From NCBI RefSeq assembly GCF_003668875.1, contig NZ_RAWM01000005.1, positions 62,001 to 126,000 of the forward strand: DNA of 64,000 nt, in the 5' to 3' direction. The stretch is from Corallococcus interemptor (GTDB lineage: Bacteria > Myxococcota > Myxococcia > Myxococcales > Myxococcaceae). This document shows positions 8,366 to 17,157 of the stretch, one piece after another. Made by a program: the position numbers and the translations under genes. The notes beneath the pieces were generated by a model. The model was not told where the DNA came from. It did no database searches and saw only the letters and a program-made list of their open reading frames with translations. Positions within the stretch are counted from its first letter, which is position 1. The number at the start of each line of letters is the position of its first letter.

Positions 8366-8854
8366 ATGATGAGCCGTCTTTCGCGCGTGTGTCTGGGTCT
8401 TGTGTTCGTCGTTGGAAGTGCTTGTGGCGGAGGTACGGAGGACACGCAGGCCGGTGAGCCGCTGGGCACCGTCCAGGCGGAGGTCGCAACGCTCGAGTAC
8501 AACGTGGCCGGCGGGAACTGCGACTCCTTCGACTTCGTCACCTTTGGCCAGGACGGCTCCGGACAGTGGGGCCAGGGCGCCTTCAACAAGCAGTACGACA
8601 GCTTCTGCGTGATGGACGACCGGTCGGACGGCAAGCGCGTGGGCATCCACTGGCGGCTGGGCGACGACTCCCGCCGGGGCCTGTGTGTCTTCACCGGCGG
8701 GGCGAACGGCTCCGGCAAGTGCGACAAGGACCTTCCGGAGGGCAAGCGGCTGGAGCTGCGCATCGGCCGCTGCGACGGCAGCGTCTCCGCCTGCGACACG
8801 CCGTCGGCCGGCTGGAGCTGGGAGCCGTGGGGTAGCACCACGACCAGCCCCTGA
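8366..8854 (+). CDS. Small secreted lipoprotein, unknown function
   Basis: 162 residues. The signal peptide ends in a lipobox (VVGSAC). The mature part has about six further cysteines (in NCDSFDF, SFCVMDD, GLCVFTG, GKCDKD, GRCDG and SACDTP), suggesting disulphides and export. No family recognised. ATG 8366 (followed by a second ATG) is chosen because the signal peptide starts there; an in-frame ATG at 8330 lies upstream of the palindrome. The next gene, on the same strand, begins 64 bp later but seems unrelated. Confidence 0.7.
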   Translation: MMSRLSRVCLGLVFVVGSACGGGTEDTQAGEPLGTVQAEVATLEYNVAGGNCDSFDFVTFGQDGSGQWGQGAFNKQYDSFCVMDDRSDGKRVGIHWRLGDDSRRGLCVFTGGANGSGKCDKDLPEGKRLELRIGRCDGSVSACDTPSAGWSWEPWGSTTTSP

Positions 8855-8918
8855 TTCCGGCTGGGTCGCCGGTCCGTGGCGCGGTAGCCTGCCGCGCCAC
8901 GTTGACCGGAGGCCCCGC

Positions 8919-9551
8919 ATGGCCGTGTTGGAAAAGCCTGTCATCATCGGTCGCTCGAGCTCGCACTTCACGCGCATCGCGCGCATCTTCGCGGCGGAGC
9001 TGCGTGTCGACCCCTCCTTCCAGGTGGTGCGAGACCTGCTGTCGACGGACCCGGGGGACTACGGCGGCAATCCCGCGCTCCGGATCCCTGTGCTGAAGAC
9101 CTCCCGGGGTGTCTGGTTCGGCGCGCTCAATGCCTCCCGTGAAATGTGGCGGCAGTCGAGCCCCCGGCTCCGCGTGGTGTGGCCGGAGGACCTGGACACG
9201 CCGCTGCTGGCCAACATGCAGGAACTCACCCTGCAGGCCATGGCGACGGAGGTGACGCTGGTCATGGAGAAGATGGCCGGCGCCGGTGAGGGCACCACCC
9301 ATGCGCGCAAGCTGCGCGAATCCCTGCTCAACATGATGGCGTGGCTGGAGGAGAACGCGAACGCAGCGCTCGCGGCCCTCCCGCCCGAGCGGGACGTGAG
9401 CTACCTGGAGGTCACGCTCTTCTGCCTCGTGACCCATCTGGAGTTCCGGGACGTCCTGCCCGTCCAGCCGTACGCGGCGCTGAACCAGTTCCGCCAGCAG
9501 TTCGAGCAGCGGCCCTCCGCCAGCGAAACCCGCTACCGCTTCGACACCTGA
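8919..9551 (+). CDS. Glutathione S-transferase-like protein
   Basis: 210 residues. The N-terminus has a thioredoxin-fold pattern (IIGRSSSHFTRIARIFAAEL) with ALRIPVLKTSRGVWFGA, matching the GST N-terminal domain with its cis-Pro (IPVL) and the following substrate-binding segment. The C-terminal two thirds is helical, as in GSTs, with LEVTLFCLVTHLEFRD as a typical core helix. It is cytosolic and probably binds a glutathione-like thiol. ATG 8919 follows CCGGAGGCC. Its 3' end overlaps that of the convergent MerR gene by 19 bp. Confidence 0.75.
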   Translation: MAVLEKPVIIGRSSSHFTRIARIFAAELRVDPSFQVVRDLLSTDPGDYGGNPALRIPVLKTSRGVWFGALNASREMWRQSSPRLRVVWPEDLDTPLLANMQELTLQAMATEVTLVMEKMAGAGEGTTHARKLRESLLNMMAWLEENANAALAALPPERDVSYLEVTLFCLVTHLEFRDVLPVQPYAALNQFRQQFEQRPSASETRYRFDT

Positions 9552-9949
9552 GCCCGCGAGCCCTTCATCGCGCCCCGAAGCAGGCGGCGGAAGGTGGGGC
9601 AGTCCAGGTGGTTCGGGTGGGGGCAGGCGGCGGCGTGGCGCAGGCTGTCGCGCATCGCGCTCAGCTCGTGGATCCGCTTGTCCAGCTTCTCCGCCTGGGC
9701 CGTGAGCATCTTCCGGTCGATGCGCGGCCGCCTTCCCGGCGCGAACACGCGCGCGATTTCATCGAGCGAGAAGCCCGCGGCCCGCCCGAGGGCAATCAAT
9801 GCCAGCCGCTCCAGCACGCCGGGGTCGAACAGGCGGCGAAGCCCCCGCCTGCCAACGGAGGCAATCAGCCCCTTCTCCTCGTAGAAGCGCAGCGCCGAGG
9901 CTGGGACCCCGGAGCGCCGCGCCACCTCCGTGATGTCCAGCGCGTCCAT
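9533..9949 (-). CDS. MerR-family transcriptional regulator
   Basis: 138 residues. The N-terminal winged helix (ITEVARRSGVPASALRFYEEKGLI) and the second HTH/wing (LERLALIALGRAAGFSLDEI) are classic MerR. A long dimerisation helix follows and the C-terminus holds CPHPNHLDC. It lacks the four-cysteine C-x2-C-x-C-x5-C iron-sulphur cluster of SoxR, although the divergent promoter carries a SoxR-box-like operator. It probably controls the divergent methyltransferase gene at 10025 and itself. ATG 9949 lies only about 9 bp from the operator, so it would be autoregulated with a very short leader. Confidence 0.85.
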   Translation of the reverse strand: MDALDITEVARRSGVPASALRFYEEKGLIASVGRRGLRRLFDPGVLERLALIALGRAAGFSLDEIARVFAPGRRPRIDRKMLTAQAEKLDKRIHELSAMRDSLRHAAACPHPNHLDCPTFRRLLRGAMKGSRAQVSKR

Positions 9950-9953
9950 CCCC

Positions 9954-9984
9954 TTGACCTCAAGTTGACTTGAAGTGGCACAGT
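9954..9984 (+). promoter_or_regulatory. MerR-type promoter with SoxR-box-like dyad
   Basis: TTGACC (9954-9959, -35) and CACAGT (9979-9984, weak -10) are separated by 19 bp, the over-long spacer MerR activators correct by twisting DNA. The dyad CCTCAAGTTGACTTGAAG at 9958-9975 matches the SoxR operator CCTCAAGTTAACTTGAGG at 16 of 18 positions. It faces the methyltransferase gene. Confidence 0.7.
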
Positions 9985-10024
9985 GCTGCCATCCGTTCTT
10001 GAAGGCAAGCAGGAGGAGACGCAC

Positions 10025-10870
10025 ATGGATGTCACCCGCCAGACCCAGGACGAACAGACGGCGCTGTGGAACGGCACCGCGGGACGCGCCTGGGCCGAAG
10101 CGCAGACGGTGCTCGATGCGATGTTCAAGCCGCTCGAGGACCTGCTCGTGGAGGCGGTCGTCGCCAGCGCCGCGAGCCAGGTGCTCGACGTGGGCTGCGG
10201 CACGGGCGCCACGACGCTCGCCGTCGCGCGGAGGCTGGGCCCGCAGGACCGCTGCACCGGCATTGACCTCTCGGAGCCGATGCTCGCCGTCGCCCGCGCC
10301 CGGGCCGAAGAGGAAGGCACTCCAGCGAGCTTCGTCCGCGCCAACGCGCAGTCGCATGCCTTCGAGCCCGCCAGCTTCGACCGGATCATCTCGCGCTTCG
10401 GCGTCATGTTCTTCGACGACCCCGCCCGCGCCTTCGCGAACCTGCGGCATTCCGCGAAGGACAGCGCCACGCTTCACCTCATCGCGTGGCGAGGCCCCTC
10501 GGAGAACCCGTTCATGACGACGGCCGAGCGCGCCGCGGCGCCGCTCCTTCCGAACCTCCCCGCCCGCCGGCCGGACGCGCCGGGACAGTTCGGCTTCGCG
10601 GATTCAAACCGGGTCCACCGCATCCTGGCGGAGAGCGGCTGGACCGGAATCGACATCCAGCCCATCGACGTCACCTGCACCCTGCCCGAAAAGGAGCTGG
10701 TCCCGTACCTGACCCGGTTCGGGGTCCTCAGCCGGTTCCTGCCGGAGCTGGACGACCCGAGCCGCGCCCGGCTCATCGAAACGGTCCGCGCCGCGTTCGA
10801 GCCCTTCGTGCACGGGGCGGACGTCCGCTACACCGCCGCCTGCTGGAGCATTGGCGCCAGGAGTCCCTAG
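10025..10870 (+). CDS. Class I SAM-dependent methyltransferase
   Basis: 281 residues. The S-adenosylmethionine-binding glycine loop is VLDVGCGTGATTLAVARRLG (residues about 53-72), followed by an acidic post-loop residue in TGIDLSEPML and motif IV FDRIISRFGVMFFDDP. This fits the UbiE/COQ5-like methyltransferase group, which modifies small molecules; the substrate is unknown. ATG 10025 follows AGGAGGAG. It is transcribed from the MerR-type promoter, so it may be an inducible detoxification or stress enzyme. The neighbouring alpha/beta hydrolase is convergent. Confidence 0.85.
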   Translation: MDVTRQTQDEQTALWNGTAGRAWAEAQTVLDAMFKPLEDLLVEAVVASAASQVLDVGCGTGATTLAVARRLGPQDRCTGIDLSEPMLAVARARAEEEGTPASFVRANAQSHAFEPASFDRIISRFGVMFFDDPARAFANLRHSAKDSATLHLIAWRGPSENPFMTTAERAAAPLLPNLPARRPDAPGQFGFADSNRVHRILAESGWTGIDIQPIDVTCTLPEKELVPYLTRFGVLSRFLPELDDPSRARLIETVRAAFEPFVHGADVRYTAACWSIGARSP

Positions 10871-10886
10871 AACACGAACCAGGGAC

Positions 10887-11627
10887 TCACGATGAAACCA
10901 GGGTGCGCCGCAGGAAGGAGAGCGCCCTGCCCCAGGCGTCGTGCCAGTCCTCGGGGCGCATGGTGTGGTCTGACTCGGGATACTCGTAGTGCGTGACGTG
11001 CGAGCCCAGCTGGGGGAAGTCCCTCCAGAGCCGGTGCGCGAAGTCCCGGGCCTGGTGCGCGGGGACGAGCCGGTCCCTCCCCGCGTTCAGCAGCAGCAGC
11101 GGATGGCGCGCGCAGTCCCAGGGCCGGTGGACGGGCGCGTGCCGCATCAGCTCGCGCAGTTCGTCCGTGACGTGGCCATCCGGGGGCGCCCAGTCCGGTG
11201 AGCCCAGCAGGGAAACCGTCGCCTGGACCCGGGAGTCCTCGGCCGCCACGGCCAGCGCGGTGAACGCGCCAAAGGAAACACCCGCGAGCCCGATGGGCCC
11301 GTGGCCCTCGGCCACCACGTGGTCGATGACCCGGGAGACGTCGTGGACGGCCTCGCGGATGAAGGACAGGAAGCGCGCGTGCGCGTCCGACGGGCCGAGC
11401 GAGTGCATCCCGTCGAGCCACGCGTCGCGCCGGGCGCCGTGATGCGGGGCATCCACGCCGACAGCGGCCAGGCCCCACGCCGCGAGCGCCTCCAGCTCCG
11501 CGCGCTGATCATCCGCGTTCGAGAACAGCCCATGGAGCACGATGACGGCCGGACCGGGCCGGGGCTCACCGTGCACCTTGAGGACCGGGATGCGGCCATC
11601 CACGAGGAAGCGGTATGCGTCAGGCAT
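10887..11627 (-). CDS. Alpha/beta hydrolase (dienelactone hydrolase-like)
   Basis: 246 residues without signal peptide. An oxyanion-hole motif VIVLHGLFSN is followed by the nucleophile elbow GVSFGA (Ser about 117), an acid in NAGRDRLVPAHQ and the catalytic His in YPESDHTMRPED. The order Ser-Asp-His and the length match cytosolic esterases of the dienelactone hydrolase / YjfP type. It is 26 bp downstream of the aldehyde dehydrogenase gene on the same strand, so it may share its transcript and belong to that pathway. Confidence 0.8.
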   Translation of the reverse strand: MPDAYRFLVDGRIPVLKVHGEPRPGPAVIVLHGLFSNADDQRAELEALAAWGLAAVGVDAPHHGARRDAWLDGMHSLGPSDAHARFLSFIREAVHDVSRVIDHVVAEGHGPIGLAGVSFGAFTALAVAAEDSRVQATVSLLGSPDWAPPDGHVTDELRELMRHAPVHRPWDCARHPLLLLNAGRDRLVPAHQARDFAHRLWRDFPQLGSHVTHYEYPESDHTMRPEDWHDAWGRALSFLRRTLVSS

Positions 11628-11653
11628 GCGGGGAGTATGCCCCGCTGCCTGGC

Positions 11654-13162
11654 TCAGGTGGGCCAGTTGCCTTCCGCGGGGTGGGGGCCGTCCGTGAAGG
11701 CGCGCACCAGGTGCGTGCCTCCAACGAAGGCGCCCGCCCAGGAGCCGCCCCTGCCTCCGAAGGACTCCTCCCGGTCGCCTCGCGAGCGCAGCGCGTTGAT
11801 GCCCACCTTGAAGGCATGCAGCCGCGCGGCGATGCGCCGGGCCAGCTCCGGGTCATCCGTCGCCACCGAGGCCACGAGCGCGCCGTTGGAGACGTTGGCC
11901 TCGCGCAACAGCTCTTCCTCCGAGTCCACCGACACCAGGATGTCCACGGGGCCGAAGGGCTCGCGCAGGTAGAGTTCACTGTCCCGGGGGATGCCGAAGA
12001 GCAGCACGGGCGGCAGGTACGCGCTCCGCTCCTGCCGCTCGGTGAAGGCGTCCTCCGCGAGTTCCCCCTGATGCAGCAGCTCCGTGCCCAGCTCCCGGGC
12101 CTCGGCGATGAGGGCCCGGAGCTCCTCGGCCTTGCTGGGAGAGATGAGCGGCCCGAAGTCCACGTGCGCGCCCAGGAGCGGATGGCCGACGCGCAGCGTG
12201 GAGACGGCGTCGACGTACGTCCGGACGAACTTCGGGACGAGCGACTTCTCGACGATCCAGCGCGTGTACGCGGTGCAGCGCTGCTTGCCGAAGTCGAAGC
12301 CCGCGCGAATCTGTCCGGCGAGCCGGTCCCAGTCCGAGAAGTGTGTAATCGCGTAGGCGTTCACGCCCTCCATCTCCAGCGCGTAGCGCTTGTCCGTGTC
12401 ACGCAGGCGGCGGTGGACCTCGCCGCCGTTGGCGCGGCCGCCAATGAAGGCGACGCCCGCGATGCGGGGATGCGCGACGAGCGCCTCGGAGAGGTCCCTG
12501 CCGCGTCCGCCCACGAGCGAGACGGGAAGCCCCGCGCGGCGCAGCAAGGCGAAGGCAATCGTGAGGGAGACGCCGCCGCCCTGGGTGGGAATCTTCGCGA
12601 TGACCGAGTTGCCCGAGAGCGCCTGCACGAGCACGTTGAGCAGCAACACGGAGAAGGGATAGTTCCAGGAGGCGATGTTGGAGATGAGGCCCAGCGGCTC
12701 GCGGTCCTCGAGCATCCCGTCCATCCGCTCCAGGTACCACGCGATGCCCGCGAGACACCGGTCCACGTCGTTGGAGGCCGTGGGCAGCGTCTTGCCGATG
12801 TCCCACGCCAGGATGCGGATCAGCAGGTCGCGGTGCGCATGGATCAGCACCACCGCCTCGGCGACCGCACGGGCGCGGTCCCGGAGCGGACGGGCCGCCC
12901 AGGGCGCGAACTCGTCGGCGGCATGCTCGACGCCCGCGGCGACCTGGGAGGCGCCCAAGAGCGGCAGCTCCGCGATGACGCTGCAGTCGATGGGCGACAC
13001 GGCGCTGAACCAGGCGGGCGGCACGACCCACCTGCCGGCGACGGGTGAGAGCAGCCGGCCCTGCGCATCAAAGGCCTCTGGCACGGCCCTCCGGGCTTCG
13101 ATGAGCAGGCGGCGGCTTTCGAGGTGCCGAAGGGGCTCGCCAACACGTCCGGTCTCCAGCAT
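11654..13162 (-). CDS. Aldehyde dehydrogenase family protein
   Basis: 502 residues, the usual family length. It carries the substrate-pocket motif ASWNYPFSVLLLNVLVQAL, a catalytic glutamate in the ALEMEG region (family motif LELGGK), and the nucleophile Cys in FGKQRCTAYTRWIV; LREPFGPVDILV is the family's EPFGPV signature. It oxidises an unknown aldehyde with NAD(P)+ in the cytosol. The EMEG variant of the ELGG motif and a PIDCSVI N-terminal region are unlike common fatty-aldehyde enzymes. ATG 13162 follows GAGGAGGAG. The gap of 153 bp to the upstream EamA gene leaves room for its own promoter. Confidence 0.85.
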   Translation of the reverse strand: MLETGRVGEPLRHLESRRLLIEARRAVPEAFDAQGRLLSPVAGRWVVPPAWFSAVSPIDCSVIAELPLLGASQVAAGVEHAADEFAPWAARPLRDRARAVAEAVVLIHAHRDLLIRILAWDIGKTLPTASNDVDRCLAGIAWYLERMDGMLEDREPLGLISNIASWNYPFSVLLLNVLVQALSGNSVIAKIPTQGGGVSLTIAFALLRRAGLPVSLVGGRGRDLSEALVAHPRIAGVAFIGGRANGGEVHRRLRDTDKRYALEMEGVNAYAITHFSDWDRLAGQIRAGFDFGKQRCTAYTRWIVEKSLVPKFVRTYVDAVSTLRVGHPLLGAHVDFGPLISPSKAEELRALIAEARELGTELLHQGELAEDAFTERQERSAYLPPVLLFGIPRDSELYLREPFGPVDILVSVDSEEELLREANVSNGALVASVATDDPELARRIAARLHAFKVGINALRSRGDREESFGGRGGSWAGAFVGGTHLVRAFTDGPHPAEGNWPT

Positions 13163-13315
13163 GGGTGCTCCTCCTCGCGCGTGGGGTTCGCGCTGAATCG
13201 GTTGAGGGCGCGACCCATGACAGGCCGCGGCATGCCGGAAGTATCGGCATGCACACGGCGTCTGTCTGGGGAGGCAGGAAGGGGGACGGCCCCCAGGACG
13301 CCCCCGACGCAGAGG

Positions 13316-14194
13316 TCACCGCCCCAGGATGAGGATGGCCATCCCCACGACGAGGACGAGGATCATCAGCGTCTTCTGCGGAAGGTTCGCCTCGCGGAAG
13401 AGGAAGGCGGACAGGAGGAAGGCGACGATGAGGCTGGTCCGGCGCAGGACGGACAGCAGCGACACCAGGGCGTGGGGATCCGCGATGGCGTGGAAGTAGA
13501 TGAGCTCCGCCAGCACCCAGGAGATGCCCACCAGCGGAACGGCCCAGCTCCACCGCAGGCCCATCCCCCCGCCTCCCCTGCGCAGCATGTACGGCACGAA
13601 GAGGAGGACGGACAGCACGAACCGCTGGAAGGCGGAGTGCGCCTGGATGGCCAGCGTGGGCAGCTGGATGACGAGGTACTTGTCGTAGACCGTCGTCACC
13701 GCCGACAGCACCGTGGCGGACAGCATGAGCAGGACCGGGGTGCTCCGGAAGACGACGATGCCCTCCTTCCGGCCGATGACGGAGAGCACGTAGTAGGAGC
13801 AGACGGTGATCATCAGCCCCAGGAACTGCATGGGCGTCAGCAGCTCCCGGAACATCACGAAGCCGCCCGCGAGCGTCCACAGCGGCCCCGACGCCCGGAC
13901 CGCGCCCGCGATGGAGACGGGCAGCTCCCGGACCGCTTGGTACGCGAGGATCCACGACGCCGTCATCGCCACGCCCTTGGGCAGCAGGAGCGCATGCTCC
14001 CGGAGCGACAGCCCGAGCGGGTCGACATGGATGGGCAGCGCCCCGGTGAACAGGACGGGCACCCAGACCAGCGCCCCGAACAGCGAGGACCACATGACGA
14101 CCGGGATGACGTCGTTGTCCGTCATCGCCTTCTTCGTCCAGACGTCATAGAGGCCGAGCATCACCCCCGCGCCCAGACCATAGGCAATCCACAT
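13316..14194 (-). CDS. EamA/DMT-family transporter
   Basis: 292 residues with about ten hydrophobic segments in two similar halves, the layout of drug/metabolite transporters (EamA, 10 TM). The second half shows YFHAIADPHALVSLLSVLRR, placed as the substrate-translocating segment in the family. It sits in the inner membrane and may export or import the small molecule handled by the neighbouring enzymes. It begins 1 bp after the stop of the aldo/keto reductase gene, so the two are translated together. Confidence 0.85.
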   Translation of the reverse strand: MWIAYGLGAGVMLGLYDVWTKKAMTDNDVIPVVMWSSLFGALVWVPVLFTGALPIHVDPLGLSLREHALLLPKGVAMTASWILAYQAVRELPVSIAGAVRASGPLWTLAGGFVMFRELLTPMQFLGLMITVCSYYVLSVIGRKEGIVVFRSTPVLLMLSATVLSAVTTVYDKYLVIQLPTLAIQAHSAFQRFVLSVLLFVPYMLRRGGGGMGLRWSWAVPLVGISWVLAELIYFHAIADPHALVSLLSVLRRTSLIVAFLLSAFLFREANLPQKTLMILVLVVGMAILILGR

Positions 14195-14195
14195 G

Positions 14196-14966
14196 TCAGC
14201 CTCCCCGTGAGCGGAAGGCCGCCAGCGTCTGGCGCAGGTGGTCCGTGGACTTGGTCCCCGTCAGCACCCAGCCGCGGAAGGGCTGGCGCAGAACGTGGTC
14301 CAGCGCCTCCCGCAGGACGGTCTCGCGCGGGCGGTCCGTGTCATGGAGCACCTGTCCCATGGCGAAGGGCCGGTTGATGAGCACCTGGAGCCCGTGCCGC
14401 GAGGCCAGCGCGAAGACCGGCTCCAGCGTCCGGTTCAGCGTGTTGTAGGGAAACTGCAGGTGCGAATAGAGGCCCACCGCGCACGCGGCCTCCGCCGCCG
14501 CCACGTCGCTGATGCTCGCGCCCAGCCAGCGGATGCCCAGCGAGCGGGCGTATTCGAGCGTGCGGACCACGCCGGGCGCGCCCACGTTGGCGGCGGTGGC
14601 CTTGTGCACCTGGAGCAGGTCGATGCGCCCGAGCCGGCGCAGGCTCTGGTCCAGGCTGCGGCGAAGCGCGTCGTGCGAATGGTCGGTGAAGGAGGCCTGG
14701 GTCTGCGCGTCCCAGTGCTCGCCCAGCTTGGTGGCCACGAGCAGCCCTTCACGGAGAGCCCCCAGCGTCGCGAGGAAGACCCCGAAGCGCTCCTCGCTGG
14801 TTCCATACGCGGGGGCCGTGTCGAAGCACTGGATGCCCGACTCGAAGGCCACCTCCAGGAGGCGCCGCGCGTCCGCCTCGGACGGAGGAGGTTCGGAGCG
14901 GTAGCCCCAGGTCCGGCCAATGGACAGCAGCCCCAGCCCGAGTCCGGCCTCATGCGTGGCGCTCAT
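14196..14966 (-). CDS. Aldo/keto reductase family protein
   Basis: 256 residues, somewhat shorter than the usual 280-330. The catalytic tetrad is visible: Asp and Tyr in FDTAPAYGTSEERFG, Lys in VATKLGEHW and His in LLQVHKAT. The NADPH-binding C-terminus (LTGTKSTDHLRQTLAAF) is also present. It reduces an aldehyde or ketone in the cytosol, or runs in reverse. ATG 14966 overlaps the stop of the upstream beta-helix gene (ATGA, 14963-14966), showing translational coupling. Longer upstream starts would run deep into the preceding gene. Confidence 0.85.
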   Translation of the reverse strand: MSATHEAGLGLGLLSIGRTWGYRSEPPPSEADARRLLEVAFESGIQCFDTAPAYGTSEERFGVFLATLGALREGLLVATKLGEHWDAQTQASFTDHSHDALRRSLDQSLRRLGRIDLLQVHKATAANVGAPGVVRTLEYARSLGIRWLGASISDVAAAEAACAVGLYSHLQFPYNTLNRTLEPVFALASRHGLQVLINRPFAMGQVLHDTDRPRETVLREALDHVLRQPFRGWVLTGTKSTDHLRQTLAAFRSRGG

Positions 14967-15595
14967 GGCGCCACCTTCGGATGGAAGAAGGACTGGGGCT
15001 TCGCGTCCTCCAGGCGGAAGGCGCCACTGCCCGCGATGACCTGCCCCACGCCGAGCACCAGCCCCCGGGCCGTGCCGGAGCCCTTGAGGACGGAACCGCG
15101 CAGGTCCGGGTCCGGGCCGCTGAACGCGGTCCCTCCGGCCAGGGTGCACCTGTCCACGGTGATGGCCCCCAGCACCTGGGTCCCCGACCCCAGCTCCGTC
15201 TGGCCAAAGACAGACGCCCCGCCCAGGTAGCGCCCCCCGTCGCCAATGACGATGCGCGCCTGGGGGCTGTTCGCCTTCGCGGTGAAGCCGCCCTCGCCAA
15301 ACTGGTTGCCATGGCCGATGGAGATGGGGCCGGTCTCCGCGGCCATCAGGGTGCCGGTGTGGAAGACATTGCGGTCGCCCAGCGACAGCACCGCGGACGC
15401 CGTGCAGGTCAGGGTGACGCAGGGGTGGAAGACATTGCCCTCACCGATGCGGGCATGCCGGGAGATGAGCACGGAGAACGGGTCGAAGATGACGTTGCCC
15501 CGGCTGGCCAGCCCGAGGACCTCCTCGATGGTCAGCAGGTCCGCCGCGCGGCGGGGGGCATTGAGGGCGGAGAGCAGGTCCAGGTCAGGCCGCAT
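14963..15595 (-). CDS. Left-handed beta-helix (hexapeptide-repeat) protein
   Basis: About 210 residues. From about residue 30 most of the chain is short repeats with aliphatic residues every six positions, for example FDPFSVLISRHARIGEGN, VLSLGDRNVFHTGTLM and ISIGHGNQFGEGG, as in LbH acyltransferases and gamma-class carbonic anhydrases. Expected role: acyl transfer to an amino or hydroxyl group, or a scaffold. The ATG at 15595 overlaps the oxidoreductase 3' end by 11 bp; a GTG at 15643 would overlap by 59 bp. Neither has a clear ribosome site, which fits translational coupling. Confidence 0.7.
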   Translation of the reverse strand: MRPDLDLLSALNAPRRAADLLTIEEVLGLASRGNVIFDPFSVLISRHARIGEGNVFHPCVTLTCTASAVLSLGDRNVFHTGTLMAAETGPISIGHGNQFGEGGFTAKANSPQARIVIGDGGRYLGGASVFGQTELGSGTQVLGAITVDRCTLAGGTAFSGPDPDLRGSVLKGSGTARGLVLGVGQVIAGSGAFRLEDAKPQSFFHPKVAP

Positions 15596-16757
15596 GGGAG
15601 GACTCGCGACGGGCAAGGGTGAGGTTGGCGTGGAGGACGTCACAGGGGCGCTTCGCGATGAGGCCGTCCTCCAGGCGCTCGTAGAGCCGCGCCGTCAGCA
15701 CGTCCGTCAGGAAGGGCGTCTCCGTCATCTTTCCCGGCAGGATGCAGATGTGCCCGGGGACGGGCTCATGGATGGCGATGTTGAGCGAGCGCGCGGCGCT
15801 GGCGTCGGGCGCGAAGTCCACCTTCGTGCAGGCCACGTCCGTGAATGGCGCGCCGTTCTTCCACCCCGGCACCAGCCGCTCCAGCGCGCGGTGGAGGTTG
15901 TCCGCCTTCTCCGCGATGACGTTGTAGTCAGGCTCGGTGCAGAGGAGCGCGTCCTCGTTCAGGCCGACGATGCTGTAGCCCCCGTGGTGCATCATCGCCG
16001 CTTCGTGCGCGTCCACGTAGAACAGGCCGTGGGCGCCCAGGCGCGGCACGACGACCAGGTGGCTCTTCCAGTAGCGGATGGGGAGCTCCAGCTGGAAGAA
16101 GTCACGGAAGAGGTCCCGGGCGCCGAAGCCCGCCGAGTACACGAACAGCCCGGCCTCGACCTGGAGCGTCTCGCCGCTGGCGGTACGGACGCTCGCCTCC
16201 AATCCATTGATGCGCTCCAGGCGGGCCCCGGTGAGGACCTCGGTGCCGCCCTGCTGCGCCGACGTGAGGAGCTTGCGGTACAGCATCCGGGTGTTGAGGC
16301 TGACGTCCGCGACCTCGAACACGGCGGCCGCCCGGGACAGGTCCGCGGACGGGAAGCTCGCGGACGCCGCGGCCCGGGTCCGGGGCCGGTACCAGACGCC
16401 GGCCTCGTCCCAGCGGGACACCAGCTCCTGGACCCGGTCCGCGTCGCGCACCAGGACCAGCGGTGTCCGGTCCGCGTCCTCCACCGCCTCGGGGGCGAAG
16501 GCGCGGATCTGCTCGTGCCCGTAGATGCACCGCCGCGCCACCTGGACCGCGCTCTCCCGGTCGCGGATGGAGCCGGCGTGATAGCTGCCACGGTGCAGCC
16601 ATCCCTCATTCCGCGTCGAGGGGCCGCTGGCGAGCGTTGGCTGCTTCTCCAGCAGCAACAGCCGCAATCCCAGACGCGACAGTTTGTGGCTGACCATCAG
16701 CCCGGTGATGCCTCCTCCCACCAACACCACGTCATAGCGGCGGACGTCGCGCGTCAC
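15585..16757 (-). CDS. FAD-dependent oxidoreductase (DAO superfamily)
   Basis: About 390 residues. The N-terminal Rossmann dinucleotide motif is VVLVGGGITGLMVSHKLSR with the ribose-binding acid in LLLLEKQP. STRNEGWLHRGSYH corresponds to the FAD-binding second motif of glycerol-3-phosphate dehydrogenase / 2-hydroxyglutarate oxidase relatives. The substrate is unknown. GTG 16757 has a perfect AGGAGG seven bases upstream; a TTG at 16802 lies before this ribosome site and is not needed. It is the first gene of the run down to the EamA transporter, so the promoter should lie in 16758-17157. Confidence 0.85.
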   Translation of the reverse strand: MTRDVRRYDVVLVGGGITGLMVSHKLSRLGLRLLLLEKQPTLASGPSTRNEGWLHRGSYHAGSIRDRESAVQVARRCIYGHEQIRAFAPEAVEDADRTPLVLVRDADRVQELVSRWDEAGVWYRPRTRAAASASFPSADLSRAAAVFEVADVSLNTRMLYRKLLTSAQQGGTEVLTGARLERINGLEASVRTASGETLQVEAGLFVYSAGFGARDLFRDFFQLELPIRYWKSHLVVVPRLGAHGLFYVDAHEAAMMHHGGYSIVGLNEDALLCTEPDYNVIAEKADNLHRALERLVPGWKNGAPFTDVACTKVDFAPDASAARSLNIAIHEPVPGHICILPGKMTETPFLTDVLTARLYERLEDGLIAKRPCDVLHANLTLARRESSHAA

Positions 16758-17157
16758 GGCATGCCTCCTTGTCGTTGCATGGCGAATCCATTCCCGGCCC
16801 AAATCGTCACCAATACGTGACTTTCAAGAAATCCAAGCCGTGGCAGATTTGCCTGTTCAGCTTCGGCAACGGAAGGATGCGCGGCGTCTGTCCATGGCCG
16901 GGCCGCGGGTCCCCCTTGGGGGCGGATGGCCCGGGCTGCCGGGAAGCGACGTGCTGGCTTGGAAGCCGGGCCGGGTGTCTCCGGATTCACGCGTGCGCGC
17001 GCACTCCCCGGGGTCCATCCCGGGCGCCCCCCCCACGTCCTGCCGCGACGGGCACTGGCGCCGCATGGCGGCACGGCGCGACACGCATGCGCCCTGGACA
17101 ATTGCAGCCAGCGTTCAAGTGATTGCCAGCCGGGTGTCGGGCGGCCACGCTCGCCGC
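16758..17157. other. 400-bp divergent intergenic region
   Basis: This stretch separates the oxidoreductase (minus) and the 3-hydroxyacyl-CoA dehydrogenase (plus). The part near 16800-16870 is richer in A/T than its surroundings and probably carries the promoters. No clear operator, hairpin or RNA gene was seen. Open frames crossing it have no ribosome site and look spurious. Confidence 0.5.

Noticed and set aside
9533-9949. SoxR
   Set aside because: The operator is SoxR-like but the four-cysteine cluster motif is absent from the protein.
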